From Paramarasmius palmivorus (Eukaryota > Basidiomycota > Agaricomycetes > Agaricales > Marasmiaceae): a DNA stretch of 64,000 nucleotides. Shown here in pieces: positions 31,731-44,319 of the stretch. A model generated the notes under the pieces. The model ran no database searches and was not told the DNA's origin. It worked only from the letters and a program-made list of their open reading frames with translations. The position numbers and the translations under genes were made by a program. Every line of letters begins with the position of its first letter. Position 1 is the first letter of the stretch. Where the stretch lies: NCBI GenBank assembly GCA_037176845.1, contig JAYKXP010000006.1, positions 558,001 to 622,000 of the forward strand. The letters run 5' to 3'.

Positions 31731-34343
31731 ATGGAAGCAAAACAGTTTGTGGAAATACCCTCTGGACGCGATCTTCGTGAGCAGGCCGCAGGAGCTTCTT
31801 ATGATCATCCCGCCATCACTTCATACCCCATAGACTCGCCCGTGGCCGTCATCCAGGTATGCTTCATGCACCAGTGCTGTGAAATATGTTTAATCCATGT
31901 GCAGGAGCACAATATTTCGGGACAATGGCGACTACCCAACGTTACGCATGCCGATGAAGGCATCGAAATGATCGAAATCGATGGTAGCGGGACATTTGCA
32001 TCTGGCTTGCGATCTTCTCCCGACCCATATAGCGGCGTTGAAATGGTTATGGATACTCGCACTTCACCCAGCATGACCAATGGTGATTTTGGCACTTGGG
32101 ACCCACCGTCTATCTATACAAATTCTCAACACCACGACTCGCCTTCAGGTGCACAGGCCGGTATCAAAGAAGTGAATCAACTTAGGGATCAGGTCCAGGT
32201 CGGTGACCACGTCATGTCCTCTCACTCTCCGAACCCGTCTATCTCACATGACGGCTCACTCATGGATGCGGAGAGAACCAAAGGGCATGGCCATGAGGAG
32301 AGCAGCCCACGGAATTTACCCTCTTTCAAGGTACGATTTTACCGTTCATTCCTGACATCACGTTGATATCAAATAAAGGTCAGCCCAATCAAAGAAAACC
32401 GATACCATCAGCTCACAGTCGAAACCCTTAGGACATTAACGAAGCATATAATCAAACAAGAATAGAGAACATGCGACTTCGGAATGAAATCATGCCAGAC
32501 GTCAGTGACTTTGAAACGCTGGGTGTTCAGAATAGCCACGATGAAATACCGCATAAAGGCTTCACTGAGCTATCGGCTGAGCAGCGTAGGCTGAGAACCG
32601 TGCGTCATCCCAAACAACATATGGTAATATGTCTTTGAAACAATTTTCAGTCTCAAGCTATTCTTCAGATGCGAAGGGATGCGTTGGACGATGCTCGTAG
32701 TAGGCAGGTATGTTCAAGTCGTAAATGTCTTATTCAGAGGCAGGACTAAGTCATTAGTGGTCAGGCACAGACTTTTTCACTCGAGCAGACAGCGATGATC
32801 TCTTCTCGTCGAGGCCAAGTGCGCAAACCTGGCCTACACCTATCCCTCGCTGGGAGTGGATCACCATCTCAGCAACCGAAAGACTCTCATGAACATCAAC
32901 CACAGAGTATGGGTAGACGCCCAGATGCCGAGCAAGGTGACAACCGGCTTTCACCCACAACCCAAGTTCCAGAGCCAGAGTCCTTCCACTCAGTTAACAT
33001 CACCCCAGTCGGAAGTACTGCAGATCCGCGTTCCACACATTCACAGACATCTGATAGCCAGCCCCCTGATTCCGCCTTGATCCTCAGAAAGCTTCACGAA
33101 ATGCACTCGGACATGAAACAGGATGCCCATCGCTTCCACCACAACCTCGATGCCGTTCGTTCAGAACTTAAGCAAGATATACGGGTAGAGGTCGACACCA
33201 TTCGGATGGAAATAGGCAAACGGGCGGCCAGCGAGACTCCCGTCGAGTACCGTCGGCAGCGTAGAAAGAAGCGAGGCCCATACGTGACGGCGTTGCTGCC
33301 CAAACAGAGGTCCGAAGATCACAATGAATTCGTAGTAAGTTGTCCAAGAGTTCAATCTCGAATTGGCCTGAAACATTCTCTAGCGACTTTTCCGATCCCT
33401 CATGAACAAATACTTGAACATATCACGGGATGAAGCGATATGGAAAGTCTTCAACAACGAGGCGTTATCAGCAAGTATTGAAGAAGTTACGCAGTTCTGC
33501 CAATCTGATGGCAATGGACCTGATATCACGAAGGATAAATGCCTTCGCATTTTCTGGGATACTCTCGAGGACTGTGCTTGGAATCGTTCATTGTGTTATC
33601 AGTTCACGGCTCACTTCACTTCGGAATTCCCCGTGTACGACACTGAAAAGGGAAGGGAGAAGAGTGAGCGATATTTCTGGCAGCGTCTGCATACCTTACG
33701 CGACACTATCAAAGCACGTTTACCTCGCCAAGGCGAAACGGACTCAGAAGCGCTCCGACGATACAATGGACGCAAAGTTATGACCAGAAAGAGGATGCGA
33801 CAGCAAACTCGTCGAGATGAGGTATGTCTAGTAACCAGCTTTCTCAGCGTTCCTTGCTTATCACAATGAGGTCAGATCTTTAAACGACGCCATACCTTTG
33901 CCTGGGAAATGGCTGCAAATCAGACCTTGACAAGGGATCATCAGGGAGCCTGGAGAAATCTAGCAATCGTCATTGATAAGATGGGCTCTGGAGCCATTAG
34001 CAGTGACGAAAGCGATCGAGATGAAGACGAACCACTTCCGGAAAGTTCTACAATCTGCCGTGTGCGCATCAAGCCTTGGAGGAATAAGCGTTTGACTGCA
34101 GTCTTCCAGTACCTCGATACCTATGGCACGAGAACCTCTGTTTACGGTAATAGGGCGCCTGGGAACCAGCCGCACACTCGCCACAGAAGCAAGTTCGGTC
34201 AGTTGAGTAGACGAAGGGCAATAGCCGGGTTGCCTATAACTTGTTATGACGAGAATTGGTTGAAGGGGCGTACTCCCGATGACATGCGGTACTTGGCACC
34301 CACAGCGCCCATTGAATTACCTCACATTAAGAGCGACGAATAA
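31731..34343 (+). CDS. Large orphan protein, 750 residues, transposon-associated type
   Basis: Seven exons (31731-31856, 31905-32330, 32432-32599, 32651-32707, 32765-33334, 33384-33821, 33876-34343) all join in frame. The N-terminal half is low-complexity and probably disordered. A helix about LHEMHSDMKQDAHRF is followed by a basic RRQRRKKRGP patch. The C-terminal half is globular with NKYLNISRDEAIWKVF, YFWQRLHTLRDTIKARL, a basic KVMTRKRMRQQTRRDE, the Asp-rich MGSGAISSDESDRDEDE, VRIKPWRNKRLTAVFQYLD and LPITCYDENWLKG. Proteins with the same order (a Met-Ser-Ser-Asp-Glu-Ser box, a KPWR motif and a final YDxxW) are numerous in agaric genomes and often lie near transposases as I recall; they have no assigned function. 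Possibly an accessory transposon protein. Confidence 0.65.
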
Positions 34344-34952
34344 GGACAGTCACGTAGCGTTTCTTTTGTACGTACAGTAACGATTAAACAAGATGAATTG
34401 TTATGACTATAAATTCAAGAGATGCACGCTTGGTCAGGGACCGATCAACAACTTACCGGAAAAGGTAAAATTATCCTGATCCAAATCCTTGACCAACTCC
34501 CTTTAACTCGGTTTCTAGGGAAAGCACTCTGGCACCGCTCTCTCCACCGACAATGTCAGCTAGGACCGAACTAGGACTAGAATCCATCGAAGGCTTGAGT
34601 CTCTGGGTACGTCTTGTCCTTTGTCAACATTGTTAAAGACTACTTACGCACACAACAGAACAGAACAGAGAGGTAAACGCAATATCTGAACACGACAGAC
34701 AAGGGATACAATTTCGTAACCGACGCGACATACTTACATGCATAATAGCCGATAAAAACAACAATGCATCCCCTGCCGCCGTCGATTGCAAAAGCCAAAC
34801 CATTCATCTCTCGATGCATCATGCATGTAGATGGATGGTCGTGTCGTCCAGTCGTACCTCTCTTCGACGGCACCGCTGGTATTTAACCATTCGCATTGGG
34901 TTGCACATTCATCAGTCGATTCGCCTCTTCAACCTAGTCTTACCTGTCGCAT
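34344..34952. other. Intergenic region within the transposon-like block
   Basis: About 600 bases with short frames only. Nothing recognised. Confidence 0.35.
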
Positions 34953-35777
34953 ATGAATCACTTTTACTCCTCGTCGTATCCGGTCATAGACGGCTCCAGC
35001 CATACCGCTAACGGAGGTTATGGGTCCAACCCTACGTATGTCGCGTCTCAAGCATATGGTCATCCGAGTGGCCAATACGCGACTCAGCCTCTTGCGAATA
35101 CCGATTACAATGGATATCAAGGGTATAACCAGTCTCAAAATGGATACGTTGTGAGTAGCTAAGCTTGTTTCGTGTCACGAATTCAGCACTCAATGCCTTT
35201 CGCAGCCATATCCGCAAGCCGCCACTGCAACCCAACCGCAACCAGTCGTGGAATATCTTCCGCTGCTGAGGAAATCCTACGGTTCGAGACCGAGAGACAC
35301 GATAACCTTCACGGTCGATGGGGGATCTTCCAACCCTTACTTGTGGCAGCTGGTACAGGGACTAGTAGTTGTAGATGGAGGAGCAGACGCAGTTTTCAGA
35401 GGTAGCGAGAGGGCTGACTGTGAGTTCTCTGTAAGTGGGGCTCTCTCAAATAGTCGCGTCTATTGATTGGTGTCAATTAGCATATAGGCTTGAAGACCTC
35501 TCGTATATTTCGACTTATATATGTGGGAGAGGGACCCAACCACCACCTTAATCGTCAAGAGCTTGCGCGACGATTGGCAGAGCACATCTTAGATATCTTT
35601 GCCGACGGGAAGAAGGAGTTAGACCTTGGAATCAAGAAGGGAAAGCTTGCACAAGCATTGTTTACCCATGAAATGCGGTGGAGATTTGATGCTGTGCAAC
35701 CAGCCTGTATAAAGTTGGTTGAAATCAACCAGTATGGGCGATATTGGGTTCCGGTACTTCTGATTGAATCGTGGTAA
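34953..35777 (+). CDS. Orphan protein, 239 residues, Tyr/Gly/Ser-rich N terminus
   Basis: Exons 34953-35150, 35206-35430 and 35481-35777 join in frame. Residues 1-65 are rich in Tyr, Gly, Asn and Ser (SYPVIDGSSHTANGGYGS and similar), a prion-like composition. The rest is globular: DTITFTVDGGSSNPYLWQL, ERADCEFSHIGLKTSRIFRLIY, then a helix with RQELARRLAEHILDIFADG and a C terminus with YWVPVLLIESW. Not recognised. Its position directly beside the transposase suggests, but does not prove, that it is part of the element. Confidence 0.6.
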
Positions 35778-35849
35778 AAATTTATGCCTCTCTTGGTCGA
35801 ATACATTATCTCTGCTACAAATTTACTTTCACTTATTATACAATAGTAT

Positions 35850-38800
35850 AATTACTAGTCATCTATTCGAATCAACCTATTCTAGCCAATCCTGCTTGAC
35901 ATTAGTGTTTAATATAACTGGAGATTTGGGACGAAACTTACTTTGTTGAGGGAAACAATAACAGCAACTTCTTCGTTTATCCACGTGCTCGTACACTTCG
36001 CATACTGTGGTCCCAAATCACGCGGAGTTAAGATTTGGTACTCGGGGAGTAGCTGAGTGCTCCACAACCTGGCATTTAGGATGGGATATTTTACGTAGGG
36101 GTCCTTCTCTCGAGGATAAGGAACGTAGGCGCGAACGAAGATATAGATTTGGCTGTCTTCACACTGCAAAATGTCTTCGATAACGACGGGAGTATCTCCT
36201 GCCACCAGAACCTGGCTGTTGCCTTCGTGTGTACGCCGAGTGGTGTAGCGAACGCCACCAACAATCAACTGCGAGATTTTGACAGCGCTGGAAGGCACCG
36301 AAGCCTGAAGGTCGCGGAATGCCAGTACATAGGCATCTCCAAGCGGACCGGGTTGACCAGGAAACGAAAATTTCCCCAGCTCTTCATGGTTATCAAGATC
36401 GAATATACCTTCATCGTCGTCATATTCCGACGAGAAAAAAGAAACTATGTCGGAGCTGTTGTTGCGAGTTTGGGGTCGAATGAGCTTCTCAAAATACTTC
36501 GCCGCACCTTGTAGCGGATCCGGTGCTTTTGCCATGAATGCCCGTAGATTTGCTTGCTCGGTGTATGCGTATGCCAAGGTACCCTCATACTCGCCTAAAT
36601 GACAAACGAATCACAGTAACAATCAGAAGCCACGAATATCAACTAGTACTAGTAGAGCAGGCCCATACCCTCTTTATAGTTGCTGTTGAGTCGCTGTAGT
36701 TGACCAATGACGCGCTCCATGGGAAAGCACCACCATGAATGAGTAGGTCCAAACAAGGACATAAACTCATGGATGTGCATCGCCATGTGATGGTTTGGAT
36801 GCGGTTCATATAGAGGGAAGAGTACCTGCAGGTTCGTGAGGTATCTTGTCATGTGAAAGGCGTAACGGTTTATGCTTGTGCGAGTGATGGTTCTAGAGGA
36901 CGCAATGATTACTGCCGAGACGAGGTCCATAGTGAGGTCTAAACACCTGGAAAGATGTTTTCCACCTTCGTTGGTGTTGCTCCAAAGCCGAATCAAGGTG
37001 ACAGGAAGGTACAACGTCCCAAGGACTCTCCACTGGTCAGCTTTTAAGGTGCCGTGAACTGTTCCTGCCACCGTCGGGACAAAAGTAACCCATGATGGTT
37101 TCGTTGTCCTGCGGATATCTTTCCACACTTCTTTGGTATCCATCAGGCTCAGAACCGTACCGTAATGGTTTTCAGAATCGATCTGATCTTGCCTCCCATC
37201 GACTTGTTCGATTTGTCTAGCGCGCTATATCATTATACAATTCTCTTGGTGAGTTATATACAAGGTAACGAGCATTGTTACGTACCCATGCTAACAACAT
37301 CCTTGCCAGGTCTTCGGTCGTGTGTTTAGGTTTCTCCCCGAGATCAGAGACTAGGCCCTTGACAACATAGGTAAAGGCTCCTTTACTATGTGCTTTTGCC
37401 CATTTCTTGGTCAAGCTATCGATTCCACCCGACTTGGCTAACTCGGCCGAGAGTGGATAGCGAAGTCTGTTCAAAAGCTTCGAAGAAGATACTTGATCTG
37501 AGGAGCCCATTATCAGTGGGGGATTCCGTGGATTATGGATAATTGTTGGAACTTTGAAGACCTCTGGGGCCTTATTTCTGCTGCGCTCCACCTTCTTTTC
37601 AGCGGCCTTCCGTTCGTTATCGCTAGAGTTGTAGCCAAGAATATAGCGAAAATGCTGCATGAGCAGCCCCAAATACAAGTTGTGCATTGGATCGACGACG
37701 AGCATTTTTGGAAGGTCGAGATATGGGAGACGATATAGTTGGCTCCATCGAACTCCGGACGCTGCAAATATGGCATCTTTGCTTGTTTGGTTCTCCGCTT
37801 CCTTATGCCTGTTGGCCCACTGTAACATGTTTTCTTGCGTACGATACTCCCACGAGGCCATGTCCACGTTACCCATACCTTTTTCGGTGCTGTATGCATT
37901 ACAGAGACATCTAGAGCAAAAGAACGTATGGCTACCGCTTCCCAATGCGGCGATCTTACGGGCAGCTTGTAAATCGCACACAATGAGAACGAGGGCCAAC
38001 TTCACCAGGCGTCCAAGGCTCCGAGAAAATGTTCTGGTAAAGTAAACCCCCTCCCAGAACTGCAAAAGCGAGTCGACTAATGGGGTGAGATAGTTGCCCA
38101 TATGGAGTACTTTGGGCTCGCTAGGGCCTGGAACAATCCCAGCAAGGAAGATATTTTCAGGTTTGTATCGTTCCTCGGGAGGTAGATTCAAGCAAATCAG
38201 GAGCAATACTCCCACCGATATCTTTATGCCAGATTCCTTGTTTCCCAAAGGATTGAAGAAATCGAAACACAAGGCCAACACGTAGCGGCCTTCCGACTCG
38301 GTACAGCCGAAATGTTTTCCATCTACGCCAAGGAACCCCTGAAGGAAGTCCCCGTCGAAGACATCTTTCAGCACGAATGCATTGGAATTCAGCCTCTCCC
38401 ACGATCTGTCCATCTTCTCTTCATACCCTGGCCGCGACAGAAGCTCCGCCATCCAGTCCTTCAAATCGAAGGATATGAAGGATTTAATGGGGATTAAAAC
38501 CGTCTTTCCTCGAATCACTTTGGGGCGCAGAAGCTCCGATCCGCAGCGCTTGTTCGATTTGATACCGATCCGGTTAGAACAGGTCGCTGGATAGAAGTGT
38601 TGATTTTTCTCGTTCGTTTGGGGAGGATGAAGGAATGAGCAGCTTGGGCAGGCAGCGAAGACAGTACTGGTGCGTCGGATATTGAACTGCTTGGTCGCTG
38701 TTGGTAGATCCTTGGGGAAGGTTTGGATAAACCGCGTCCATTGTACTGGCAGAACTGCACCAAGTACTTTATGAGACTGCCCCAAGCATTCGGACACAAT

Positions 38801-39595
38801 GAGTGCTATCATTGCAAACAGCCAGTTTGCCCCGCGCCTCGGAAGCCTGAGAATGAGACTGCCCGCGACCACCATGAACACGGTGAGCTGTAGGATGGGA
38901 TTAGCGGTGGCTAATGGGATATCAAAATGAGATTCTAGATCTCAGTCAGCTATGAGGTTTGACTAATATGGAGAAGAATGCACACCTGAATCATATACAG
39001 ACGACGGATCCACAGGGAGTTTCTCCTTGAGATGAATCTCCAGCGCCAATCTAGCCTGCGACCAGTACTCGAAACCTCTGCCAGCATCCGCAATACAGTC
39101 CTGCACCATACTCATGGTCATCTCATACATGGTACGAACGTCTGATCTCCGGAACCCTGATCCGTAGCTTATAGCTTGACGCTCGAGTTCAAGAGCTTGG
39201 AGTTTGCGATCGTTCCATGCTATTTCTTGTCGTAGTATATTATCGCACTCTCGATCGATTTGGCTGAAATGTGTAGGTGGCTGCTCCGGGATCGAAGGGA
39301 ATGATTGTCGGAGGGCGCTGGCAGCCTCATAAATAGCTGAAAAAGCTGAAATCAAAGTCTTTACACGAGAAGTGCCTTCGGTGTCTTCTCTTGATGCAAC
39401 TTTGCCCTCCATCGTCTCAATAGCCTCGGAGTACGCATGATCGACGAGCCCGCGATTAATCCTAGTGTTTTCCGCAATTCGGTGCTCACGATAGACTTTG
39501 TAGTTCCGTAGTATCCTTCCAGGGGTTCCATCCTTGAGCCGTTTCTGATGACATTCAAAAGCTTGACAATGACACAAGTACTCGGGAGCCATCAT
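35850..39595 (-). mobile_element. CACTA/EnSpm (CMC)-type DNA transposon, ends not defined
   Basis: The transposase at 35909-39595 marks a Tnp2-type element. I searched by eye for terminal inverted repeats starting CACTA on both sides but found none I could support, so the borders of the element are unknown and adjacent genes to 30988 may lie inside it. Confidence 0.6.
35909..39595 (-). CDS. Tnp2-like transposase (CACTA/CMC superfamily)
   Basis: Exons 38986-39595, 37286-38934, 36669-37224 and 35909-36594 join in frame (about 1,160 residues). The N terminus has a short CHCQAFECHQK pattern and a helical region. Exon 2 holds the Tnp2 core: PLATANPILQ, CSFLHPPQ, IRGKTVLIPIKSFISFDLKDW, GVLLLICLNLPPEERYKPEN, FLAGIVPGPSEPK, FTRTFSRSLGRLVKLALVLIVCDLQAARKIAALG, FFCSRCLC and LLVVDPMHNLYLGL-like KMLVVDPMHNLYLGL. 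The DDE acidic residues of the family should include the Asp in VCDLQAAR and DPMHN. Exon 3-4 give the C-terminal region with SWWCFPMERVIGQLQRLN. The frame is open throughout, so it may be functional. An alternative last exon after a GTAAGT near 35940 is possible. Confidence 0.85.
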
Positions 39596-40043
39596 TCCTG
39601 GATTAAGTCAGCACAAGAAAAGGATGCGATGAGTGATCCTCACCTTAGTACGAGACGATATGAATTACATGAAGGTTCTGCTTGACTTTCTTCGAATATA
39701 TTTATATCATCAGTTCATTGGATTTGATTCGGGAAAAGGGACAAAAGAGTGCGAGGAACGATCTTTCATTGAAAGGAACATAAAGGTTGCGGTAAAGGTT
39801 TTTCGAACAATGAATCAAATGACACCCGGGATCGGAGCCTACCCTAAAGTAGGTTTGACGCTTGTCTTTGCCAGCGCTTACTAAGGTCACGTCTCTTGAC
39901 CCTCATATCTGATATCAAGCGAGCCTACGAGCGATTGAGTGTGCCCAGGGGAGACTAAACAACCTTGGTGGTCGCTTATATTACAGTAAAAGCACATAGG
40001 CTCAAGTACGTGTATTGGGCTGCTACTACTACAGTCACGCTAG
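39596..40043. other. Intergenic region next to the transposase
   Basis: About 450 bases. Any right end of the element should lie here or beyond; no inverted repeat recognised. Confidence 0.35.
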
Positions 40044-41020
40044 CTAATCATGATCCTGCCTATCCATTTCAACCTGTCGCTCTTCCTTACGTGAATTCTT
40101 TCGAAACATAGACGACGTGTACTTCAGATGTAGCTTCAACATATCCCTGACAGGCCAACAGTCCTCATAATCCTCAAGAAAGTGATATTTTTCAGTAACC
40201 TTGGGAACTACTCAGTCCCCTTCCTTGCATGTTCCGGATTTGCGACACTCACTTCAGTGCAAACCTTGGTCTTCTTCGCAGCATTCTGCATCCTATAGTT
40301 CTTGCTCAATAACAGGTAGTTCGCCGCGATTTCCTTGGAGTACTCCTACTATCATATCAATCCACGTGGTGCGAAAGGCAGCAGGGTGACCTACGCTCAT
40401 TTCCTCGTATCCTGCCTTCGACCATTTCAAATCTTCGACCAATTTTCTCTCTAACGAGTACCCCCCACTATTCGGATGTCCTGCCTGGCCTGCTGGTTTC
40501 AAAATCTTGTCACCTGTTCTGTCCGGAAACTTGCGTTCAGTATGCGAGTCGCCTTTGCTCCCGTTAGAATCCGGTGCTATGCTTGACGTCTGCCCCTGCA
40601 CTGGAACAGTCAGGGCTGTCGTTCCTTCCTTTTAGAGAAATGTCAATGTGGTCATCTACAAGAAACGTGGTCACCTACTATAATTGAGGACGACGGAGGA
40701 AGTAGTGAGTCATCCGGTTCATGCGTGTGCTTCTCGACATTTTGTCTTATCAATGCCTCTTCAGCCTCTTCAGCTGTATGATCGTGGTCCAGCACTTGAT
40801 GTGGGTCGAGTAGCACGATCATCTCGTCGCCATCTGGGTCAGCGCGAGACTTCGGCTCTTCCTGAACCTTCAGGAAGTCATCCATCGATGTGTTAGCCCT
40901 GTTCCATGTCTGTGACTGGAGGTAATCTACGTCATAGAATGTACGCTTGGAGATGCTTGGTTTTGGCAGGGTTGGTGGACTCTTAAATTGGGTCCGCTTC
41001 GTCAACGTCGGCAAGGACAT
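40044..41020 (-). CDS. Orphan acidic protein, 255 residues
   Basis: Four exons on the minus strand (40679-41020, 40395-40628, 40265-40292 of 28 nt, and 40044-40207) join in frame. It starts MSLPTLTKRTQFKSPP, contains an acidic helix (DHDHTAEEAEEALIRQ), a segment YSLERKLVEDLKWSKAGYEE and a C-terminal EKYHFLEDYEDCW then a basic tail. No domain recognised. The 28-nt exon encodes DAECCEEDQ. Confidence 0.5.
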
Positions 41021-41340
41021 GGTGAGCCGATGGTGCATGTAGATTCATAAGTGTATGTCCGCCTATATAGTACACCAGAACTGGAATAACAGGTACTTCT
41101 TTCAAGAAATGAGCTCGATTACATATCGAGGCATCGCATGACTCGTTGAAGTAGATAGATAGATAGATAATCCTCTTTGCACTCTTTCCTCAAATGAACG
41201 GCGCTCTTTGGAACACATTCGTCAAATGATTTCTCTTTCAATTCTTTCGCCAAATCGCCTAGTCAAGGTCTATAAAAATAGGATGGCATTACTCATTTCC
41301 AAACATCCTCCCTTCAATCTTCCAGCAGTCAATTATCACG
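41021..41340. other. Divergent promoter region
   Basis: About 320 bases between divergent genes. It contains a (GATA)n microsatellite and TCTTTC/TTTCGCC-like half sites near 41185-41250, similar to the arms of the CTTTTNNCGAAAAG palindrome. Confidence 0.4.
41152..41169. repeat. (TAGA)n microsatellite
   Basis: Four to five tandem copies of a TAGA/GATA unit. Confidence 0.9.
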
Positions 41341-42935
41341 ATGCACCCAGTCCTCCGAGTTCCCGAGCTAGTTTCCGAGATTTTTAGCCACTGTGGCGAT
41401 GAATCACGCTGCGATCTGGCTCTCACCAATAAACTATGGTTTTCTGTACATTTGAATGTTTTTTGGAAGGTGGTACGGGATCCACGTCGACTGCTAGCTG
41501 TTTTGTCACCCGAAGATTCTGAGGTGTGTGCATATGATGTTTAGCAGCTCGTCCAACATTCTAACCCATTGGAATATAGGAGCAGCGCCTGATTAATTGG
41601 CGCCGTTTCACGGAAATATACTCTCCTCACATAAGAGAGATAGACTTCAACGAGCATTGCATTCAGTCATCGGACCTAGACACATTTTTCCGCGTACTGG
41701 ACGAAGTCGGGACCCCAAATCATCCCATATTTCCTAACCTCAGATCACTTCGACTCACGAATCCAGCCCATGACCAAAGGTTTCTTCAGATCGGCTCACT
41801 TCTACATCCCAAAGTGACCAAAATAATCCTTGACGAAGACTTTCAAGGTACCAGGGATATGCTTGGGCGAACATTTAACGAAGGCGATCCATACCATCAA
41901 CTTCTTTCCGTCATCCCCCAGCGTACTCCAAACCTCAACCACCTTGAACTCGGTTTACAGGCACATATCAATATCGCCGTCTACGATTCGATTACCGAGT
42001 CGCTGTCTCGACTCCGTCATTTGCGCCTTCCTCCTTATGCATGCTTGCCTGGTTTCACAATGTTCATCCGCTCGGATGAACTTGAAACGCTAGCATTCGG
42101 ATATGAAATCGATACAGTAGAACAAGCGCGGAGTCTCATAATGTGGGACTACATCAGGTCCCCGATAATACTTCCACCAGAACGCTTTCCGGGATTGAAG
42201 ATTGTAGAGTTGTGTTGCTCTGTGGAAAGGGCGACAGAGTTCTTCCTCAGTCTAATCCCCCAGGAGCGATGTTTAGAAGAGATCAGGTTATGCGTTCCAG
42301 CTGGGCAATTTGGACCCGCACACCCGTCGCGACATCAAATCAGGGAGCTTCACTTAGCTATTGTGCGCAGTGTTCCCGAGCTTCGGAAGGTCCACATACG
42401 ATTCGCGACTGATCATACCAATTTTGAAGCGACAGCCTCGGTGGATTTGAACATTGGGCTAAAGGACCTTGTTCAAGCGGAAGACTTGCAACCATTCATC
42501 AGTTGTGAAAAGCTACAATCCTTTCGTTTCTATCATCCTTACCCCGTTTCGATTAACCATCACGAGTTAAAAGACCTCGTTTCTCACTGGAGATCTCTCA
42601 CTGAACTTGCCATTACCCCCGATCCATTTTTGCCTCCGGATCGTTATCCACTACACATGAAGATCCTGGGATGGCCGGCTTTACATGTAGTCGCTCGACA
42701 TAACCCAATGCTTGTCACACTCGAATTGCTTCTTGTGGATCCCCGTTCCCGTGGCCTATATAGCCCCGCGCTATTGAAAGCTATTCGAAAGAGCCTTCAC
42801 AAACTTTCGCACCTGAAATCCTTTGATGTGGGCCCCCTTTGCTTCTTGCCACTCTTTTTCCGGGGTGACAGAGCCGAAGTTTGGGCGTTGTCGTCCAGGA
42901 GACTGTTCACCACGAGGTATATTTTCGATGACTAG
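41341..42935 (+). CDS. F-box-like protein, 512 residues
   Basis: Two exons (41341-41523 and 41580-42935) join in frame. The N terminus HPVLRVPELVSEIFSHC and LALTNKLWFSVHLNVFWKV is the common F-box-like pattern of agarics (VPEL-x-x-EIF then W/L-x-x-x-x-WK). The remainder is Leu-rich with repeated NLRSLRLTN, LNHLELGL and LRHLRLPP segments, an LRR-like fold. Likely an SCF substrate adaptor by family analogy; target unknown. It is not closely similar to the other two F-box-type genes here. Confidence 0.7.
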
Positions 42936-43837
42936 TAAGTCACGCTTGTTCTCTCGACGGTATGTAATCGTTGAGTACTGTTCTAGGATGATTGGAGTCA
43001 TGCAATGGAGTCTGGACTCGTAACAGATGTCTAGACGATGAACTATATGTCATTTTTTTCGGTACACGAGATATTTATTTGGGTATATCGACAAATGATT
43101 CATACCTATCGTGAATGATTCTACCGATTCTACCCATGTATACATAGTAACATAGAGTTGAAATACATCGCGAGCGCTCCCAGAGCCAGCGCCTGATCGA
43201 CTCGGTCCGATGAAACCGAGGCGAACTGTCTCCACTCCGGTCTTTGAGCGCGAGCTTTGATCGCAACCACCATGTCGCTCTCCTTCGCAGTAATGTGTCC
43301 TATCGACGAGGCCTGGGGGAAGATACGGATTTAGTAAGTTTTTTTCTTCAAGTTCGTCTCAGTGCATAACTCGATCTAACGTTCACGGTAGGTTCTCCAG
43401 CTCGATACGTGGCCTTGGTTTGACTACAACCTCCTGGCTACTCGCCGTGTTAGGAAATTTTCTTTTCCTGCTCATTGAAGACAACAAATGGCAATCTCAG
43501 GTGGCCGTTGCCCAGTGGCACTTGGTGCGATCATATTTCCTCAATTCAATCGTTCCTGTCTCACCCGAAGCTGCACCAAATGAAAACAAGGCCCGGTTCG
43601 TCTCTGGCCCGGGGTGGTTTTCCCTCGTATTCCCATCACAATTTCTTCAAACCAAGAATTCATGCAGCCCCTCATTCTCATGGCTCTCTGTTTCAGTCGG
43701 GGAGCCGGAAGGACATCGGGATCTTCAATGATATTGCTTACGGTCATGCTTGCAAGGTCCGGTGGCTCGCTATATGTTCTATAGTCTTCGATCTCCACGG
43801 ATAGTTGTATAGTAGCTAACTTTTGCATCGTCTCTTT
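42936..43837. other. Intergenic region with weak frames
   Basis: Contains a plus frame at about 43272 (MSLSFAVMCPIDEAW) that meets a stop at once even if a GTAAGT intron is spliced, and a minus frame at 43541-43876 without a recognisable domain. No gene is supported. Confidence 0.35.
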
Positions 43838-44256
43838 GTCCAAATATGTCTCAGGCAAATGTATTGCACGCCTCATAGCAAATATGTCATGTCTTTGTCA
43901 AGCAAATATGTTGCATATCCGTCGAGCGACTACGTCAAGTCTCTATCTGCAAATATGTCCGCAAATATGTCAAGTCTCTTTCCGAATACATCACACCAAT
44001 ATTCGTGATCTCCTCATTTGGATATCGTCACCTTTCTGGGGAGCAAATATGGCTAATTTATGCAGATCAAACAGATACTCTGAATCCGGAGATATTTTGT
44101 ACCCAAATTGATGTTTCGTTGATAGCGATACCATTTGGGGTTTATCTGAGTCGTAAATATCTAACCCTTTTGGACCCAAAGATTGACATATAAATCCGCC
44201 AACCTATTTGTCCCAACTATTTGGCCCCCAAAAAGGCTTGGGTCACCGCAGTGTAA
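43838..44256 (-). repeat. Dispersed repeat copy 2, inverted relative to 6959-7412
   Basis: On the minus strand this reads from ACACTGCGGTG through AGCCTTTTTGGGGGCCAAAT and ATAGGTTGGCGGATTT into an array of CATATTTG-centred units, the same order as copy 1. The head of about 230 bases is strongly similar; the tail arrays differ in unit number. Both copies lie beside orphan genes. Confidence 0.7.
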
Positions 44257-44319
44257 ACGGTAATTGAAACACTATGTGTACAAACAAGAAAATGCCACAG
44301 AACCGCTACATGTTTCCAT

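Noticed and set aside
35800..40050. Terminal inverted repeats beginning CACTA around the transposase
   Set aside because: No pair of matching inverted ends could be found by eye, so element borders are not claimed.
43272..43500. Plus-strand frame MSLSFAVMCPIDEAW with a GTAAGT donor just after it
   Set aside because: Splicing to the only good acceptor makes TA+G, a stop codon, so no protein beyond 20 residues results.
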